Origin: Rhodococcus sp. Leaf278
Lineage (GTDB): Bacteria; Actinomycetota; Actinomycetes; Mycobacteriales; Mycobacteriaceae
DNA: 64,000 nucleotides
Direction: 5' to 3'
Assembly: GCF_001426085.1 (NCBI RefSeq)
Contig: NZ_LMRR01000043.1
Span: 62,001 to 126,000 of the forward strand
Shown here: positions 15,744 through 23,514 of the stretch, piece after piece
How positions within the stretch are numbered: position 1 is the stretch's first letter
Layout: each line of letters opens with the position of its first letter
The notes under the pieces: model-generated
What the model was told of the DNA's origin: nothing
Databases searched by the model: none
Seen by the model: only the letters and a program-made list of their open reading frames with translations
Position numbers and translations under genes: made by a program

Positions 15744-16421
15744 CTAGCCGGTCTTGCGACTCGCGCGATTCTTGCGACGCGAGGCCAGCTCGTCTTCGGG
15801 ACTCGGCTGGCTTTCACCACCATCGGCTCGTTCGGCCGGAAAGTCCGCGATGGTGCCTGTGAGCTCACGCATCGCGCCGTTCACGGCAATACCGAACACG
15901 CCCTGACCGCCCTGCAGCAGGTCGACCACCTCTTCGGCGGACGTGCACTCGTACACGGTCGTTCCATCCGAGAACAGGGTGATATTGGCGAGATCGCCCA
16001 CCCCGCGCTGGCGTAGGTGATCGACGGCGACACGGATGTTCTGCAACGAGATACCGGTATCGAGCAGGCGCTTGACGATCTTCAGAACCAACATGTCCTT
16101 GAAGGAGTACAGCCGCTGACTGCCCGAGCCCGCTGCGCCGCGGATGGACGGGACGACCAGTCCGGTACGCGCCCAGTAATCGAGCTGGCGGTAGGTGATG
16201 CCGGCAATCTGGCAGGCACTGGGCACTCGGTAACCCACGAGTTCGTCCGGCACCGAATCGTCGGGAAACAATCCCGGCTGAATGTCCTGAGGTGTGTCGA
16301 CCCGGACGTTCGACGCCTGGTCGGGGGTGTCGACCCGAGCATCGGAAGCGGACGCGTCCTCGGTCCGGCCTGCGGCGTCGGACTCTCGACTGCCGTGATG
16401 CTGCTGCGGCTGATCTCCCAC
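15744..16421 (-). CDS. MerR-family transcriptional regulator (Rv1830-like)
   Basis: 225 aa when started at GTG 16421, which has ribosome site GAGGGAG six bases upstream; this matches the length of the mycobacterial homologue. A disordered acidic/polar N-terminus of ~70 residues precedes a MerR helix-turn-helix (about residues 72-140: YRVPSACQIAGITYRQLDYW, then LYSFKDMLVLKIVKRLLD), and a C-terminal part of unknown ligand. No metal-binding Cys cluster. It ends only 20 bases before the glycine riboswitch, so gcvP may be transcribed by readthrough from this gene or from a promoter inside it. Confidence 0.88.
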   Translation of the reverse strand: MGDQPQQHHGSRESDAAGRTEDASASDARVDTPDQASNVRVDTPQDIQPGLFPDDSVPDELVGYRVPSACQIAGITYRQLDYWARTGLVVPSIRGAAGSGSQRLYSFKDMLVLKIVKRLLDTGISLQNIRVAVDHLRQRGVGDLANITLFSDGTTVYECTSAEEVVDLLQGGQGVFGIAVNGAMRELTGTIADFPAERADGGESQPSPEDELASRRKNRASRKTG

Positions 16422-16660
16422 TGACTGCTCCCTCTCGGATGTCTCACTGCGTTCGGATCGAGTCAGTACTGCGATCCGTCCGGGGCACCTGAGCGCCTCG
16501 GTGTACTCGCGTGAAGTCATACCGTGTACCAGGCCAGAGTACGCCTCACCAGGCCTGCGAGAGGCGCGAAACTGCACCGAATCCGACCAGCGGCGGCGAT
16601 GAACTTCACTGGCACGAACGTTATGGGGGCAATCGCGCAGATTCAACGCAACGCGCCGTA

Positions 16661-16690
16661 AACCTGAACCTAAAGTTGAGGTTGAGACTC
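16661..16690. promoter_or_regulatory. Inverted repeat, candidate MerR-type operator
   Basis: Perfect palindrome AACCT-7 nt-AGGTT at 16667-16683, flanked by a further AACCT on the left and a partly matching GAGACT on the right, giving an extended dyad across 16661-16690. It lies in the 274-base gap between the DUF151 gene and the merR gene downstream (both minus strand). Dyads of this AT/CCT type are usual MerR-family targets; two MerR genes flank it. Which protein binds is not shown. Confidence 0.5.
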
Positions 16691-16695
16691 TTCTG

Positions 16696-17169
16696 TTACC
16701 CGTCGGTGGCCTTGAAGTCGTCCGGCGACACCGATTCGAGGAACTCCTTGAACTTCTCGACCTCGTCCTCACGCTCGTCGGGCATGATCAAGCCGGCCTC
16801 GGCCAGCACCGGTTCCTCGGCGAAGATCGGCACCCCGGCTCGCAGTGCGATGGCGACGGAGTCCGACGGCCGAGCAGAAACCCGGACGTCTTTGTCGAAC
16901 ACGAGATCGGCGTAGAAGGTGCCCTCCTGAAGGTCCACGATGCGCACTTCCTTGAGCTCCCGGCCGAGTGCCGAGATCAAATTCTTGACGAGATCGTGGG
17001 TGAGCGGCCGGGCGGGCTGGACGCCTTGTTGCTCCAAAGCGATTGCAGCAGCCTCGGTTTGACCGATCCAGATCGGCAGGTACCTGTCACCGTCGGCCTC
17101 GCGCAGCAGCAGCACGGGCTGATTCTGCGGCTGTTCGACACGAATACCGACCACGCGCATCTCACTCAT
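16696..17169 (-). CDS. Bifunctional nuclease family protein (DUF151)
   Basis: 157-aa soluble protein covering the whole DUF151/BFN domain: LLREADGDRYLPIWIGQTEA, PLTHDLVKNLI, the LQEGTFYADL strand and RPSDSVAIALR, followed by an acidic tail. Plant and bacterial members have been reported to have DNase/RNase activity; in actinobacteria the role is unproven. ATG 17169 with AGGTGAGAGG upstream. The gene sits between two MerR regulators in the same order as mycobacterial Rv1828-Rv1829-Rv1830, so it may be a functional partner of them. Confidence 0.9.
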   Translation of the reverse strand: MSEMRVVGIRVEQPQNQPVLLLREADGDRYLPIWIGQTEAAAIALEQQGVQPARPLTHDLVKNLISALGRELKEVRIVDLQEGTFYADLVFDKDVRVSARPSDSVAIALRAGVPIFAEEPVLAEAGLIMPDEREDEVEKFKEFLESVSPDDFKATDG

Positions 17170-17266
17170 CGTGTCTGCCTCTCACCTCGAAAAATCCGGG
17201 CTGCACTTCGTTCGTTCAGCTCGTCGCAGCCGAGTCTATTGGAAGTCGAACGGACGCGAGCGAGCG

Positions 17267-18004
17267 TCACCGGTCGAGTGCACCGCGCACGGCCGCTTTG
17301 ACCAAACAGGTGTGCAGCGTCAACGACAACGCCGCGAGCTCTCGAATCATTTCCTCGGCGCGATCACGCGCACCGGCGTCGCGACCCTTGGCCACCGGTC
17401 CGGCTATCTGTGCAACCAGACCGGCCTCGCGGTCCGCCGCTAGTTTGAAGGCACGCAGGTGTCGCACTTCGAGACCGAACTGCAACATCGCGTGTGCTGT
17501 GCGTGCGAGCGTCACGGCACCGTCGTCGTAGAAACCGGCCTGCCCGGGTGTGATCAACCCGCTCCGCAACAACTCGGTCAGGAACGCATCGTCGATACCG
17601 GCCTGCGCCAGAAGATCGGCCTTGCTGATCCGCACCTCGCGGTCCGGCAAGAACTCCTCGGGCGATACCTCGCCCGCGGCGAGGGTCAGAGAACGCGGTC
17701 GCTTGACCGACGCGTCGGCCCGCTCGACAGTCGCTACGCCGTGATCGATAGCTTCGAGCTGCTCCTTGATCACCTTCAGCGGCAGGTACTGATCACGCTG
17801 AGCAGTCAGTACGAATCGGAGCCGTTCGCAGTCTGCGATGGAGAACCGTCGGTACCCCGACGGAGTGCGTTCCGGAGAGATCAGACCCTCGGCTTCGAGG
17901 AATCTGATCTTCGAGATCGTCACATCCGGAAAGTCGGGCCGAAGTCGATCGAGGACGGAGCCAATCGACATCCCCCCGTTGGACTGCTGCCCGACGGCGG
18001 TCAC
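17267..18004 (-). CDS. ftsR: MerR-type regulator, FtsR/Rv1828 family
   Basis: 245 aa from GTG 18004, whose first bases overlap the garA stop (GTGA), so translation is coupled. An alternative start is ATG 17971 (MSIGSVLDRLRP). N-terminal winged helix (TISKIRFLEAEGLISPERTPSGYRRF) of MerR type, then a second helical domain (about residues 140-230, LLAQAGIDDAFLTELLRSG and VRHLRAFKLAADREAGLVAQ). Corynebacterium FtsR of this family activates ftsZ; M. tuberculosis Rv1828 is the counterpart. A role in cell-division control is therefore likely but inferred. Confidence 0.87.
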   Translation of the reverse strand: MTAVGQQSNGGMSIGSVLDRLRPDFPDVTISKIRFLEAEGLISPERTPSGYRRFSIADCERLRFVLTAQRDQYLPLKVIKEQLEAIDHGVATVERADASVKRPRSLTLAAGEVSPEEFLPDREVRISKADLLAQAGIDDAFLTELLRSGLITPGQAGFYDDGAVTLARTAHAMLQFGLEVRHLRAFKLAADREAGLVAQIAGPVAKGRDAGARDRAEEMIRELAALSLTLHTCLVKAAVRGALDR

Positions 18005-18498
18005 TGGCTTCCTGCACCCGCAGACGTGTCGCCGACCTGAGATCCGTTGCCGCCCCGCGGTCCGGTCAGGAACACCAACCGGAACTTGCCGATCTGTACC
18101 TCGTCGCCGTTGGCCAGAACTGCGGAGTCGACCGGCTCCCGATTGACGTAGGTGCCGTTGAGGCTGCCGACGTCGACGACCTGGAAGTCGTCCTCGTCCT
18201 GCCGGAACTCGGCGTGCCGACGACTGACGGTGACGTCGTCCAGGAAGATGTCGCTGTCGGGATGCCGTCCGGCCGAGGTGGTCGGCTGGTCGAGCAGAAA
18301 GCGCGATCCGGCGTTGGGGCCGCGCTTGACGACGAGCAGAGCGGCACCGACAGGCAACCCCTCGACACCCGAGACCGGAGCTTCGGTGCTCTGGGCGGCC
18401 GCGGAGTTGTCCAGCTCCTGGAGGAAATCTGCGCGGAAGACCGAGGTGGTCTCGGCCGGCGACTCCCCGTAGTTGCTGTCGTTGTCGTTCTGGCTCAC
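18001..18498 (-). CDS. garA: GarA/OdhI-type FHA-domain regulator of glutamate/2-oxoglutarate metabolism
   Basis: 165 aa, GTG start with ribosome site AAGGAG. The N-terminal flexible segment carries ETTSVF at residues 16-21, the site phosphorylated by PknG/PknB in relatives; an FHA domain follows (about 60-145, with GRHPDSDIFLDD, VSRRHAEF and SLNGTYVN). In the unphosphorylated state GarA/OdhI binds and inhibits 2-oxoglutarate dehydrogenase and glutamate dehydrogenase. Genetic context gcvH-garA-merR is conserved in mycobacteria and fits a role in amino-acid nitrogen/carbon balance. The cognate PknG is not in the window. Confidence 0.95.
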   Translation of the reverse strand: MSQNDNDSNYGESPAETTSVFRADFLQELDNSAAAQSTEAPVSGVEGLPVGAALLVVKRGPNAGSRFLLDQPTTSAGRHPDSDIFLDDVTVSRRHAEFRQDEDDFQVVDVGSLNGTYVNREPVDSAVLANGDEVQIGKFRLVFLTGPRGGNGSQVGDTSAGAGSQ

Positions 18499-18710
18499 CG
18501 TTACTCCTTCTCAGTCCGTTCACCCGGGCAATGGACGCCGCGGGTAACGCAGTACATGGTCTTCACATCTGGTATTGCGTTGCGCCTGGTTCTATTTACG
18601 TCTGTACAGCTTGCTGGACTTCCGCCCCGACAGGGTATTCGCTCGGTGTCGACCGTACCCTGCGCAGTGTGGACCGCGTGGCCGGTTGGCAGGTGTCGAC
18701 AGCCGGCCGA

Positions 18711-19115
18711 TCACTCGACCGTGATGAGAGCATATCCGGCAGCATCGAGCATCTGCGCCAGTGCCGCGTCCAACTCCTCGGGCGATGAAACCTCCAGGTC
18801 GATCAGCCAGCCCCCGGTGTACGGTCCCGAGTTCACCTTCTCCGGTTCGCCGTCCAAATCCTGGTTCACGCCAATCACTTTCGCAGTCAGTGGGCTGAAC
18901 ACGTCGGACACACTCTTGGTCGATTCGACTTCTCCGAGAGACTCACCCGCAGTGACGGTGTCGCCGACAGCAGGAAGCTGAACGAACACCACGTCCCCCA
19001 GCTGGGACTGCGCGAAATCGGTGATACCGATTCGCACCGCCGCCGGACCCGTGCGCTGCACCCACTCGTGCTCGGGCGTGTAGTACAGATCAGCTGGTGT
19101 GTCGATGTCGCTCAA
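18711..19115 (-). CDS. gcvH: Glycine cleavage system H protein
   Basis: Lipoyl carrier that shuttles the aminomethyl group between GcvP and GcvT. 134 aa if started at TTG 19115 (LSDIDTPADLYYTPEHEWV), which has AAGGGA upstream and matches the mycobacterial length; an ATG seven codons further upstream (19136) lacks a ribosome site. The lipoylation site is Lys67 within GEVESTKSVSDVF. It is separated from gcvP by the merR/DUF151/garA genes, as in mycobacteria. A 212-base gap to garA leaves room for a separate garA promoter. Confidence 0.94.
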   Translation of the reverse strand: MSDIDTPADLYYTPEHEWVQRTGPAAVRIGITDFAQSQLGDVVFVQLPAVGDTVTAGESLGEVESTKSVSDVFSPLTAKVIGVNQDLDGEPEKVNSGPYTGGWLIDLEVSSPEELDAALAQMLDAAGYALITVE

Positions 19116-19155
19116 CGCGGCATTCCCTTCGATCATGGCCCGGGCGGTCGGGCGG

Positions 19156-19905
19156 TCAGTTACCGGGCTGAGCGTATTGACGCAGGCGCGGATCCCGCAA
19201 GGCGGAGACCGTGACCTGGTCCGACTGCGCGATATTCGAGGACGCCCCGTTGCGAGTGACGGTGTCCACCACGCCCCCGGGGATGTTCAGCGCCGACTCC
19301 AGCGTGGGCGGGTCTCCGATTGCGGTGAACGTGTACGGGGCTCGCAGTTCGCGGCCGTCGACCACCACCCGACCGGCAGGCCCCGCGATCCACGTATCGA
19401 CGCCGATCCGGACGGCACTACCGCCGCCTTCGATCTGGAGTGCCTCGGCACCGGCGGCACGCAACTCCTGCATCGCGTCGAGCAACACTTCGGACCCGAC
19501 GCCCGAACTCGGGTCATCGATGACCAGGGTCACGCCGGGGCCCTGTGCGGCGACCGTACCGACTTGAATCGACAACGCGGACAATCGCTCCTGTGCTTCT
19601 GCCACTGCTGCCTCCGATCCGGAGCCCGACTGGCGCAGAGTCGCCAACGTGGCTTGCAGTGCGCTGATCTCGTCGCGAATCGACGCCTCGCGCCGCGTCA
19701 GGGTGTCCAGCACGACCAACAGATCCTCCGGCCGGGAACTCTCCACATTGTCGGAGGTACTCGTCTCTCGCACCTGGGTGGCGATACCGATTCCCAGTAC
19801 GCACAACAGGGCGAGCGCAAGAATGCCGAACGCTCTTCCGCGCCTACGTCGATCTGCATCCAGAGCTCGCGCGCGCCAACCGTGCCGCCCGGTCCGTGCC
19901 GTCAT
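19156..19905 (-). CDS. DUF881 membrane-anchored protein (first of two)
   Basis: 249 aa; basic cytoplasmic N terminus, one membrane helix at about residues 26-43 (AFGILALALLCVLGIGIA), a coiled-coil segment (about 60-110, REASIRDEISALQATLATL), and the extracytoplasmic DUF881 domain (about 115-240; GVTLVIDDPS, LRAAGAEALQIEG). ATG 19905 with TAGGAG just upstream, three bases after the small-basic-protein gene. DUF881 proteins flank a DUF1290 protein in many Actinobacteria and Firmicutes, often near division or sporulation genes; function unknown. YlxW/YlxX-like. Confidence 0.88.
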   Translation of the reverse strand: MTARTGRHGWRARALDADRRRRGRAFGILALALLCVLGIGIATQVRETSTSDNVESSRPEDLLVVLDTLTRREASIRDEISALQATLATLRQSGSGSEAAVAEAQERLSALSIQVGTVAAQGPGVTLVIDDPSSGVGSEVLLDAMQELRAAGAEALQIEGGGSAVRIGVDTWIAGPAGRVVVDGRELRAPYTFTAIGDPPTLESALNIPGGVVDTVTRNGASSNIAQSDQVTVSALRDPRLRQYAQPGN

Positions 19906-19908
19906 CTC

Positions 19909-20352
19909 CTAGGCACCGAACAGACGGCGGCGCAGAGCCGCCGCGTTGCCGAAGATGCGAATTCCCAGCACGACGACGATGGCAGTGGACAGCTGCGTTC
20001 CCACCCCGAGCTGGTCACCGAGCCACACGATCAGGGCCGCGACGAGGACGTTGAACACGAACGAGACGACGAATACCTTGGCGTCGAAGATTCCGTCGAG
20101 AAACGCACGCAGACCACCGAATACCGCATCGATCGCAGCGACGACGGCGATCGGTAGATAGGGCGCGACGACTGCGGGCACCTGCGGTCCGGCAACCGTG
20201 CCGATGACCACTCCGACGATCAGGGCTACGAGCGCGGCGAGGGCGTATGCGCCGTGACCGGTGGTGATCGGCGATTCCAGGGCTGTGTCGGCAACTGTTG
20301 CCTCGCCGTCGTCCTCGGCCGGTACGGCCTTCGTCGGGTCGTGCTCGGTCAT
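19909..20352 (-). CDS. Small basic protein family (DUF1290) membrane protein
   Basis: 147 aa with three or four membrane helices from about residue 34 (GAYALAALVALIVGVVIG), and the family signature AVFGGLRAFLDGIFDAKVFV. The family is usually 110-120 aa; this one has an acidic N-terminal extension of about 32 residues (EHDPTKAVPAEDDGEATV). Its ATG at 20352 overlaps the stop of the upstream DUF881 gene (ATGA), so the DUF881-DUF1290-DUF881 trio is one translationally coupled unit and probably forms a membrane complex. Confidence 0.87.
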   Translation of the reverse strand: MTEHDPTKAVPAEDDGEATVADTALESPITTGHGAYALAALVALIVGVVIGTVAGPQVPAVVAPYLPIAVVAAIDAVFGGLRAFLDGIFDAKVFVVSFVFNVLVAALIVWLGDQLGVGTQLSTAIVVVLGIRIFGNAAALRRRLFGA

Positions 20353-21275
20353 CGTGGAGCTACCTCCTGTGCCTGGAACGACTCTCTCACAGCGGCAGGA
20401 CCCAATTCGAGATCGTCGGCCGGGCGCACCGAGAACCCGACACCGTACAGCTGCGCCACGGTGCTCATTCGGAGATACGCGTCGCTGACGACGAATTGGA
20501 CTTGGATACGTTGCGGGGGGCCGATCGCCTGAATGTCGTACGGCGAGTCGATCGGGCGGTTGTCCAGCAACATGGCCCCGCCGGCCTGCCGGATGGTGAC
20601 GTTCGGACCGACTCGAACGCCGTCCACCGATACCGCCTCTGCACCGCTGGCCCACAGCGAGTTGACGATTGCGGCGATATCTCGATCCAGCACTGCGGCG
20701 CCCGAGCCGGTACGAGCCCCCGGACCGCTCCCGCCTGTCGGCTCCGTGACGACGATGGACAGTCCCGGACCCGAGACCGTGTCGATACCCGCCGCGGATT
20801 CGACGGCACTCAATCGGTCCAGCAGTGCACTGCCCGCAGCGTCGGACTGCAGGGCTCGATCACGCTCGGTCGACACCTGCTGGGCAAGTTCGTCTCTCGT
20901 CGATTCCAGGTCGGCGCTTCGAGCCTGAGCGGCTCGGACGGCTGCGGACGCATCGGCACCTGCACGCTCGACCGCGGCAGCACCGGATGCCGACTGGGAA
21001 AGAGCGACTCCGCATATCAGACCGACCACAACGGCACCTGTCGTCAACCACAAGGCCGCAGGCACTCGCGGCCTACGGGTGTGCTGCGCTGTGCGTTCGG
21101 CCGCCGCGGCGGCGTATCCCGGATCGAGGTGGTCGGTCAGCAACGAGGTCAGCAGCGACGGGACAGGATTTCGCCTGACCCTGACCCTGTCCCCCGGTCG
21201 TTCCGCAGGCTCCACTCCTGCCCCCGGTCGTTCCGCAGGCTCCACTCCTGCCCCCGGTCGTTCCGCAGGCTCCAC
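20349..21275 (-). CDS. DUF881 membrane-anchored protein (second), repeat-containing N terminus
   Basis: 308 aa from GTG 21275. The start is uncertain: three copies of a 30-bp repeat each encode VEPAERPGAG with an in-frame GTG (21275, 21245, 21215), and each repeat supplies a GGGGCAGGA ribosome-like site before the next GTG. One membrane helix (about 75-95, LWLTTGAVVVGLICGVAL), a coiled coil (about 100-150), then a DUF881 domain. The longest choice matches the mycobacterial homologue's length. Located 2 bases from the pgsA stop and overlapping the DUF1290 start. Confidence 0.83.
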   Translation of the reverse strand: MEPAERPGAGVEPAERPGAGVEPAERPGDRVRVRRNPVPSLLTSLLTDHLDPGYAAAAAERTAQHTRRPRVPAALWLTTGAVVVGLICGVALSQSASGAAAVERAGADASAAVRAAQARSADLESTRDELAQQVSTERDRALQSDAAGSALLDRLSAVESAAGIDTVSGPGLSIVVTEPTGGSGPGARTGSGAAVLDRDIAAIVNSLWASGAEAVSVDGVRVGPNVTIRQAGGAMLLDNRPIDSPYDIQAIGPPQRIQVQFVVSDAYLRMSTVAQLYGVGFSVRPADDLELGPAAVRESFQAQEVAPR

Positions 21276-21280
21276 CGTCA
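21191..21280. repeat. Three tandem 30-bp repeats at a start region
   Basis: Units 21191-21220, 21221-21250 and 21251-21280, each beginning CCCCCGGTCGTTCCGCAGGC on the plus strand; the first two are identical and the third diverges in its last six bases (CCGTCA), where the pgsA stop lies. Exact multiples of three keep the DUF881 frame open, so copy number would change the protein's N terminus or its start position without a frameshift. Confidence 0.92.
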
Positions 21281-21880
21281 GGTGCCGGCCGCTGCCGGGT
21301 CGACCGCCCTGGCCACTGCAATGGCCTTGCCGAGGTACAGCAGTCCCGTCCAGGAGTACAGAACGGTGCCCCAGATGAGCAGGGCGTACCCGAGCGGTCC
21401 TGCGGCGTCGGCCACCGAACTGGTGCCTGCGGAGACCAGCAACACGGGCAACGCGATCATGACGACGAAGGTGGCGGCCTTGCCGAGGTAGATGACGTCC
21501 GGAGGCGGAAGCGATCGACGTCGGTAGACGAACATCGTCAATCCGAGCACAGCATCTCGCCCGATCAGTATCGCCGCCACCCACCACGGAATGATGCCGC
21601 GCAGGACGAAGGCGACGAGAGTACTGACTACGTAGAGCCGATCGACCAATGGATCGAGTACGGCACCCAACTTCGATGCCTGTCCGAGCATGCGAGCGAG
21701 TTTGCCGTCCAGCCAATCGGTTCCGCCGCTGACCAGCAGAATGACCAGTGCCCACCCATCAGCCGCGGGCCCGAGCAGGAGATACAGAAACAGCGGAACG
21801 CCGGCGAGCCGGATGGCACTGAGCAGGTTCGGAACGGTCGCAATGCGATCGGATACGTCGAGCTCACGGTTGTCGGTCAC
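21278..21880 (-). CDS. CDP-alcohol phosphatidyltransferase (PgsA2-like)
   Basis: 200-aa membrane enzyme that transfers a phosphatidyl group from CDP-diacylglycerol to an alcohol. The family signature is complete: DWLDGKLARMLGQASKLGAV followed by LDPLVDR, giving the D-x2-DG-x2-AR-x8-G-x3-D-x3-D pattern. About six membrane helices. GTG 21880 is preceded by a near-perfect anti-16S sequence (AGGAGGTGATC), an unusually strong ribosome site. The mycobacterial counterpart is called pgsA2; whether it makes phosphatidylglycerophosphate, cardiolipin or another lipid cannot be told. Confidence 0.93.
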   Translation of the reverse strand: MTDNRELDVSDRIATVPNLLSAIRLAGVPLFLYLLLGPAADGWALVILLVSGGTDWLDGKLARMLGQASKLGAVLDPLVDRLYVVSTLVAFVLRGIIPWWVAAILIGRDAVLGLTMFVYRRRSLPPPDVIYLGKAATFVVMIALPVLLVSAGTSSVADAAGPLGYALLIWGTVLYSWTGLLYLGKAIAVARAVDPAAAGT

Positions 21881-21939
21881 CGACGATCACCTCCTGTCCA
21901 TTCTGCTCGTCGTGCATTCGAGCCGAGTCTGCGGCCACG

Positions 21940-22575
21940 TTAGCGCCACGCGAACACGGGCTGCTCGAAGTCCGCGACTCTCGTGTGTCGACCGTGCATC
22001 GCCACTTCACGAAATTGATGCACGATCGCCCCGGTCGGAGCATGGATGGCTCCGGTTCGGTACGGCCATCGAATGACCGGGCGGGTCGATTCGGGAATCG
22101 ATACGAACTGCGCGTCGACGTCGAGTTCGGCCGCCGTCACCTCGAACACCTGAGATACCTCGTCCTCGTTGGGACGCAACGTGGACGAGTAGTCACCTAC
22201 CCACACGACGAACGGGGTGATGACGTAACCGGATCGGGTGACGTAGTCGTCCAGCCTGCCGAGCACGTCGACCGTCCCAGCACGAATGCCCAGCTCCTCG
22301 TGCAATTCCCGTAAGCACGCCTGCATCGAAGATTCACCTGGATCCACGCCGCCGCCCGGAAGCGCGTACTGGCCCGGATGTGCGCGCAATCGACTCGGCC
22401 GCTTCGTCAGCAGCATCCGCCGGTCCCCCGGCGCTCCGCCGAGTGCGACGGCCACCGCAGCGGCGCGCAGGCCCTCGGCATCGGCGGTGCGGCATGTGAA
22501 ACGTGCGAGTTCGCGCGCGACGGAACTCCGATCGAGCAGGTCCTCGGCCGACTCGGCGGAAGTATCGTCACTCAC
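21940..22575 (-). CDS. NUDIX hydrolase, CoA pyrophosphatase type
   Basis: 211 aa, soluble. The NUDIX box GGGVDPGESSMQACLRELHE continues ELGI, matching GX5EX7REUXEEXGU. Directly before it, LLTKRPSRLRAHPGQYALPG matches the extra motif that marks coenzyme A pyrophosphatases (NudL/NUDT7 type). GTG 22575 was chosen; it lies ten bases after the idi stop and the frame upstream is the idi gene out of phase. Ribosome site is weak, so translation may depend on idi. Confidence 0.86.
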   Translation of the reverse strand: MSDDTSAESAEDLLDRSSVARELARFTCRTADAEGLRAAAVAVALGGAPGDRRMLLTKRPSRLRAHPGQYALPGGGVDPGESSMQACLRELHEELGIRAGTVDVLGRLDDYVTRSGYVITPFVVWVGDYSSTLRPNEDEVSQVFEVTAAELDVDAQFVSIPESTRPVIRWPYRTGAIHAPTGAIVHQFREVAMHGRHTRVADFEQPVFAWR

Positions 22576-22585
22576 AGCACGAACA

Positions 22586-23203
22586 CTAGAGCCCCGGCGA
22601 TGTCGACGGGAGACGGGCGGCGGGCGGAAGCAGGTCGTCGGCGGCAACCGGCCAGCTGCGAGGGTCGTCGGCCAGAACCGACAGTTGTTCCACTTGTGTA
22701 CGGCACCACGGTGATACGTCGACGGTTCCGTCGAGCACGCCGGCAGAGAATTCCGCCCACGACACCCACCGGATCTCGTCCACCTCGAGTGGGTCGGGGT
22801 CGAGCGTCGCGCTCTCGTCCACCCGCACGCGGTACACGGGACAGATCTCGTTCTCCACGATGCCGTTGTCCATGACGGCCCGGTACCGGAAGTGCGGGAG
22901 AACCAGTTCGGCCGAGCTTGCGTGCAGTCCCAACTCTTCACCGATCCGGCGCAGCACCGCATCGGAGAGCTCTTCACCGGGAGCGGGGTGACCACAACAC
23001 GTGTTGGTCAGTACGCCCGGCCAGGTCGTCTTGCTCGACGCTCGTCGCGTGAGCAGTACCGCACCGTCCGATCCGACCACATAGCTGGAGAACGCCAGAT
23101 GCAGCGGTGTCTGCAGCGTGTGCACGGTCGTCTTGTCCTGTGTGCCGACAGCGCGGCCTTCGTCGTCGAGCAGCACCACGTGCTGCGCCGGAGATCGATC
23201 CAT
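22586..23203 (-). CDS. idi: Isopentenyl-diphosphate delta-isomerase, type I
   Basis: Interconverts IPP and DMAPP for isoprenoid, menaquinone and carotenoid synthesis. 205 aa from ATG 23203. Type I signatures: TNTCCGHP (catalytic Cys) and ENEICPVYRV (catalytic Glu), within a NUDIX-like fold (EELSDAVLRRIGEELGL). Length matches actinobacterial Idi (about 180-205 aa). Only 44 bases separate it from the divergent small gene at 23248, so the promoters of both must overlap. Confidence 0.95.
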   Translation of the reverse strand: MDRSPAQHVVLLDDEGRAVGTQDKTTVHTLQTPLHLAFSSYVVGSDGAVLLTRRASSKTTWPGVLTNTCCGHPAPGEELSDAVLRRIGEELGLHASSAELVLPHFRYRAVMDNGIVENEICPVYRVRVDESATLDPDPLEVDEIRWVSWAEFSAGVLDGTVDVSPWCRTQVEQLSVLADDPRSWPVAADDLLPPAARLPSTSPGL

Positions 23204-23247
23204 AGTTCCATGGTCCCACGGCCGATCCGTCGGTCTACTGTCGAACC

Positions 23248-23412
23248 ATGGGACGTGAAACGAACGCAGACGACGAGACACCGACCGACAGCGAGAATTC
23301 GACTACGCCCGATTCACCGAAGGGCGGCCGCCCAGGACCGGTGGACGGCGGAGGCGGCGGCGGGATGGCGACACGTGAGAATGCGCCGGAGATCGCAGAC
23401 GGCTCTGCCTGA
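23248..23412 (+). CDS. Small Gly-rich mini-protein, divergent from idi
   Basis: 54-aa open frame, ATG at 23248, TGA ending 23412. N-terminal half is acidic and Ser/Thr-rich (GRETNADDETPTDSENSTTP), followed by GGRPGPVDGGGGGG and MATRENAPEIADGSA. No hydrophobic segment and no Cys. Its lack of hydrophobics, acidity and Gly-rich core resemble the repeat peptide encoded 102 bases downstream, though there is no clear alignment. It could be a second substrate of the cupin oxygenase, or an unrelated small protein. No good ribosome site, so it may be a leaderless transcript. Confidence 0.4.
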   Translation: MGRETNADDETPTDSENSTTPDSPKGGRPGPVDGGGGGGMATRENAPEIADGSA

Positions 23413-23440
23413 AAGTTCCACACCACGGCTGTTTGAAAAA

Positions 23441-23446
23441 TATAGT
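23441..23446 (+). promoter_or_regulatory. Candidate -10 element for the repeat-peptide/cupin operon
   Basis: TATAGT within an AT-rich patch (TTTGAAAAATATAGTT) that stands out in GC-rich surroundings. It fits the actinobacterial TANNNT -10 pattern; no good -35 is seen at 16-18 bases. It lies about 70 bases before the peptide start, after the stop of the preceding mini-gene, implying the peptide and oxygenase have their own promoter. Confidence 0.45.
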
Positions 23447-23514
23447 TCGCGTCAATACCCCCGATGTTCTCGCGCGACGCGGGCACACGAACCTCCACGA
23501 CCGGAAGGATCTCG

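Noticed and set aside
21073-21378. Plus- and minus-strand repeat-containing frames (for example GACGTTGGRS or PGRSAGSTPA repeats)
   Set aside because: They only read the 30-bp repeats in other frames; the DUF881 frame explains the repeats.
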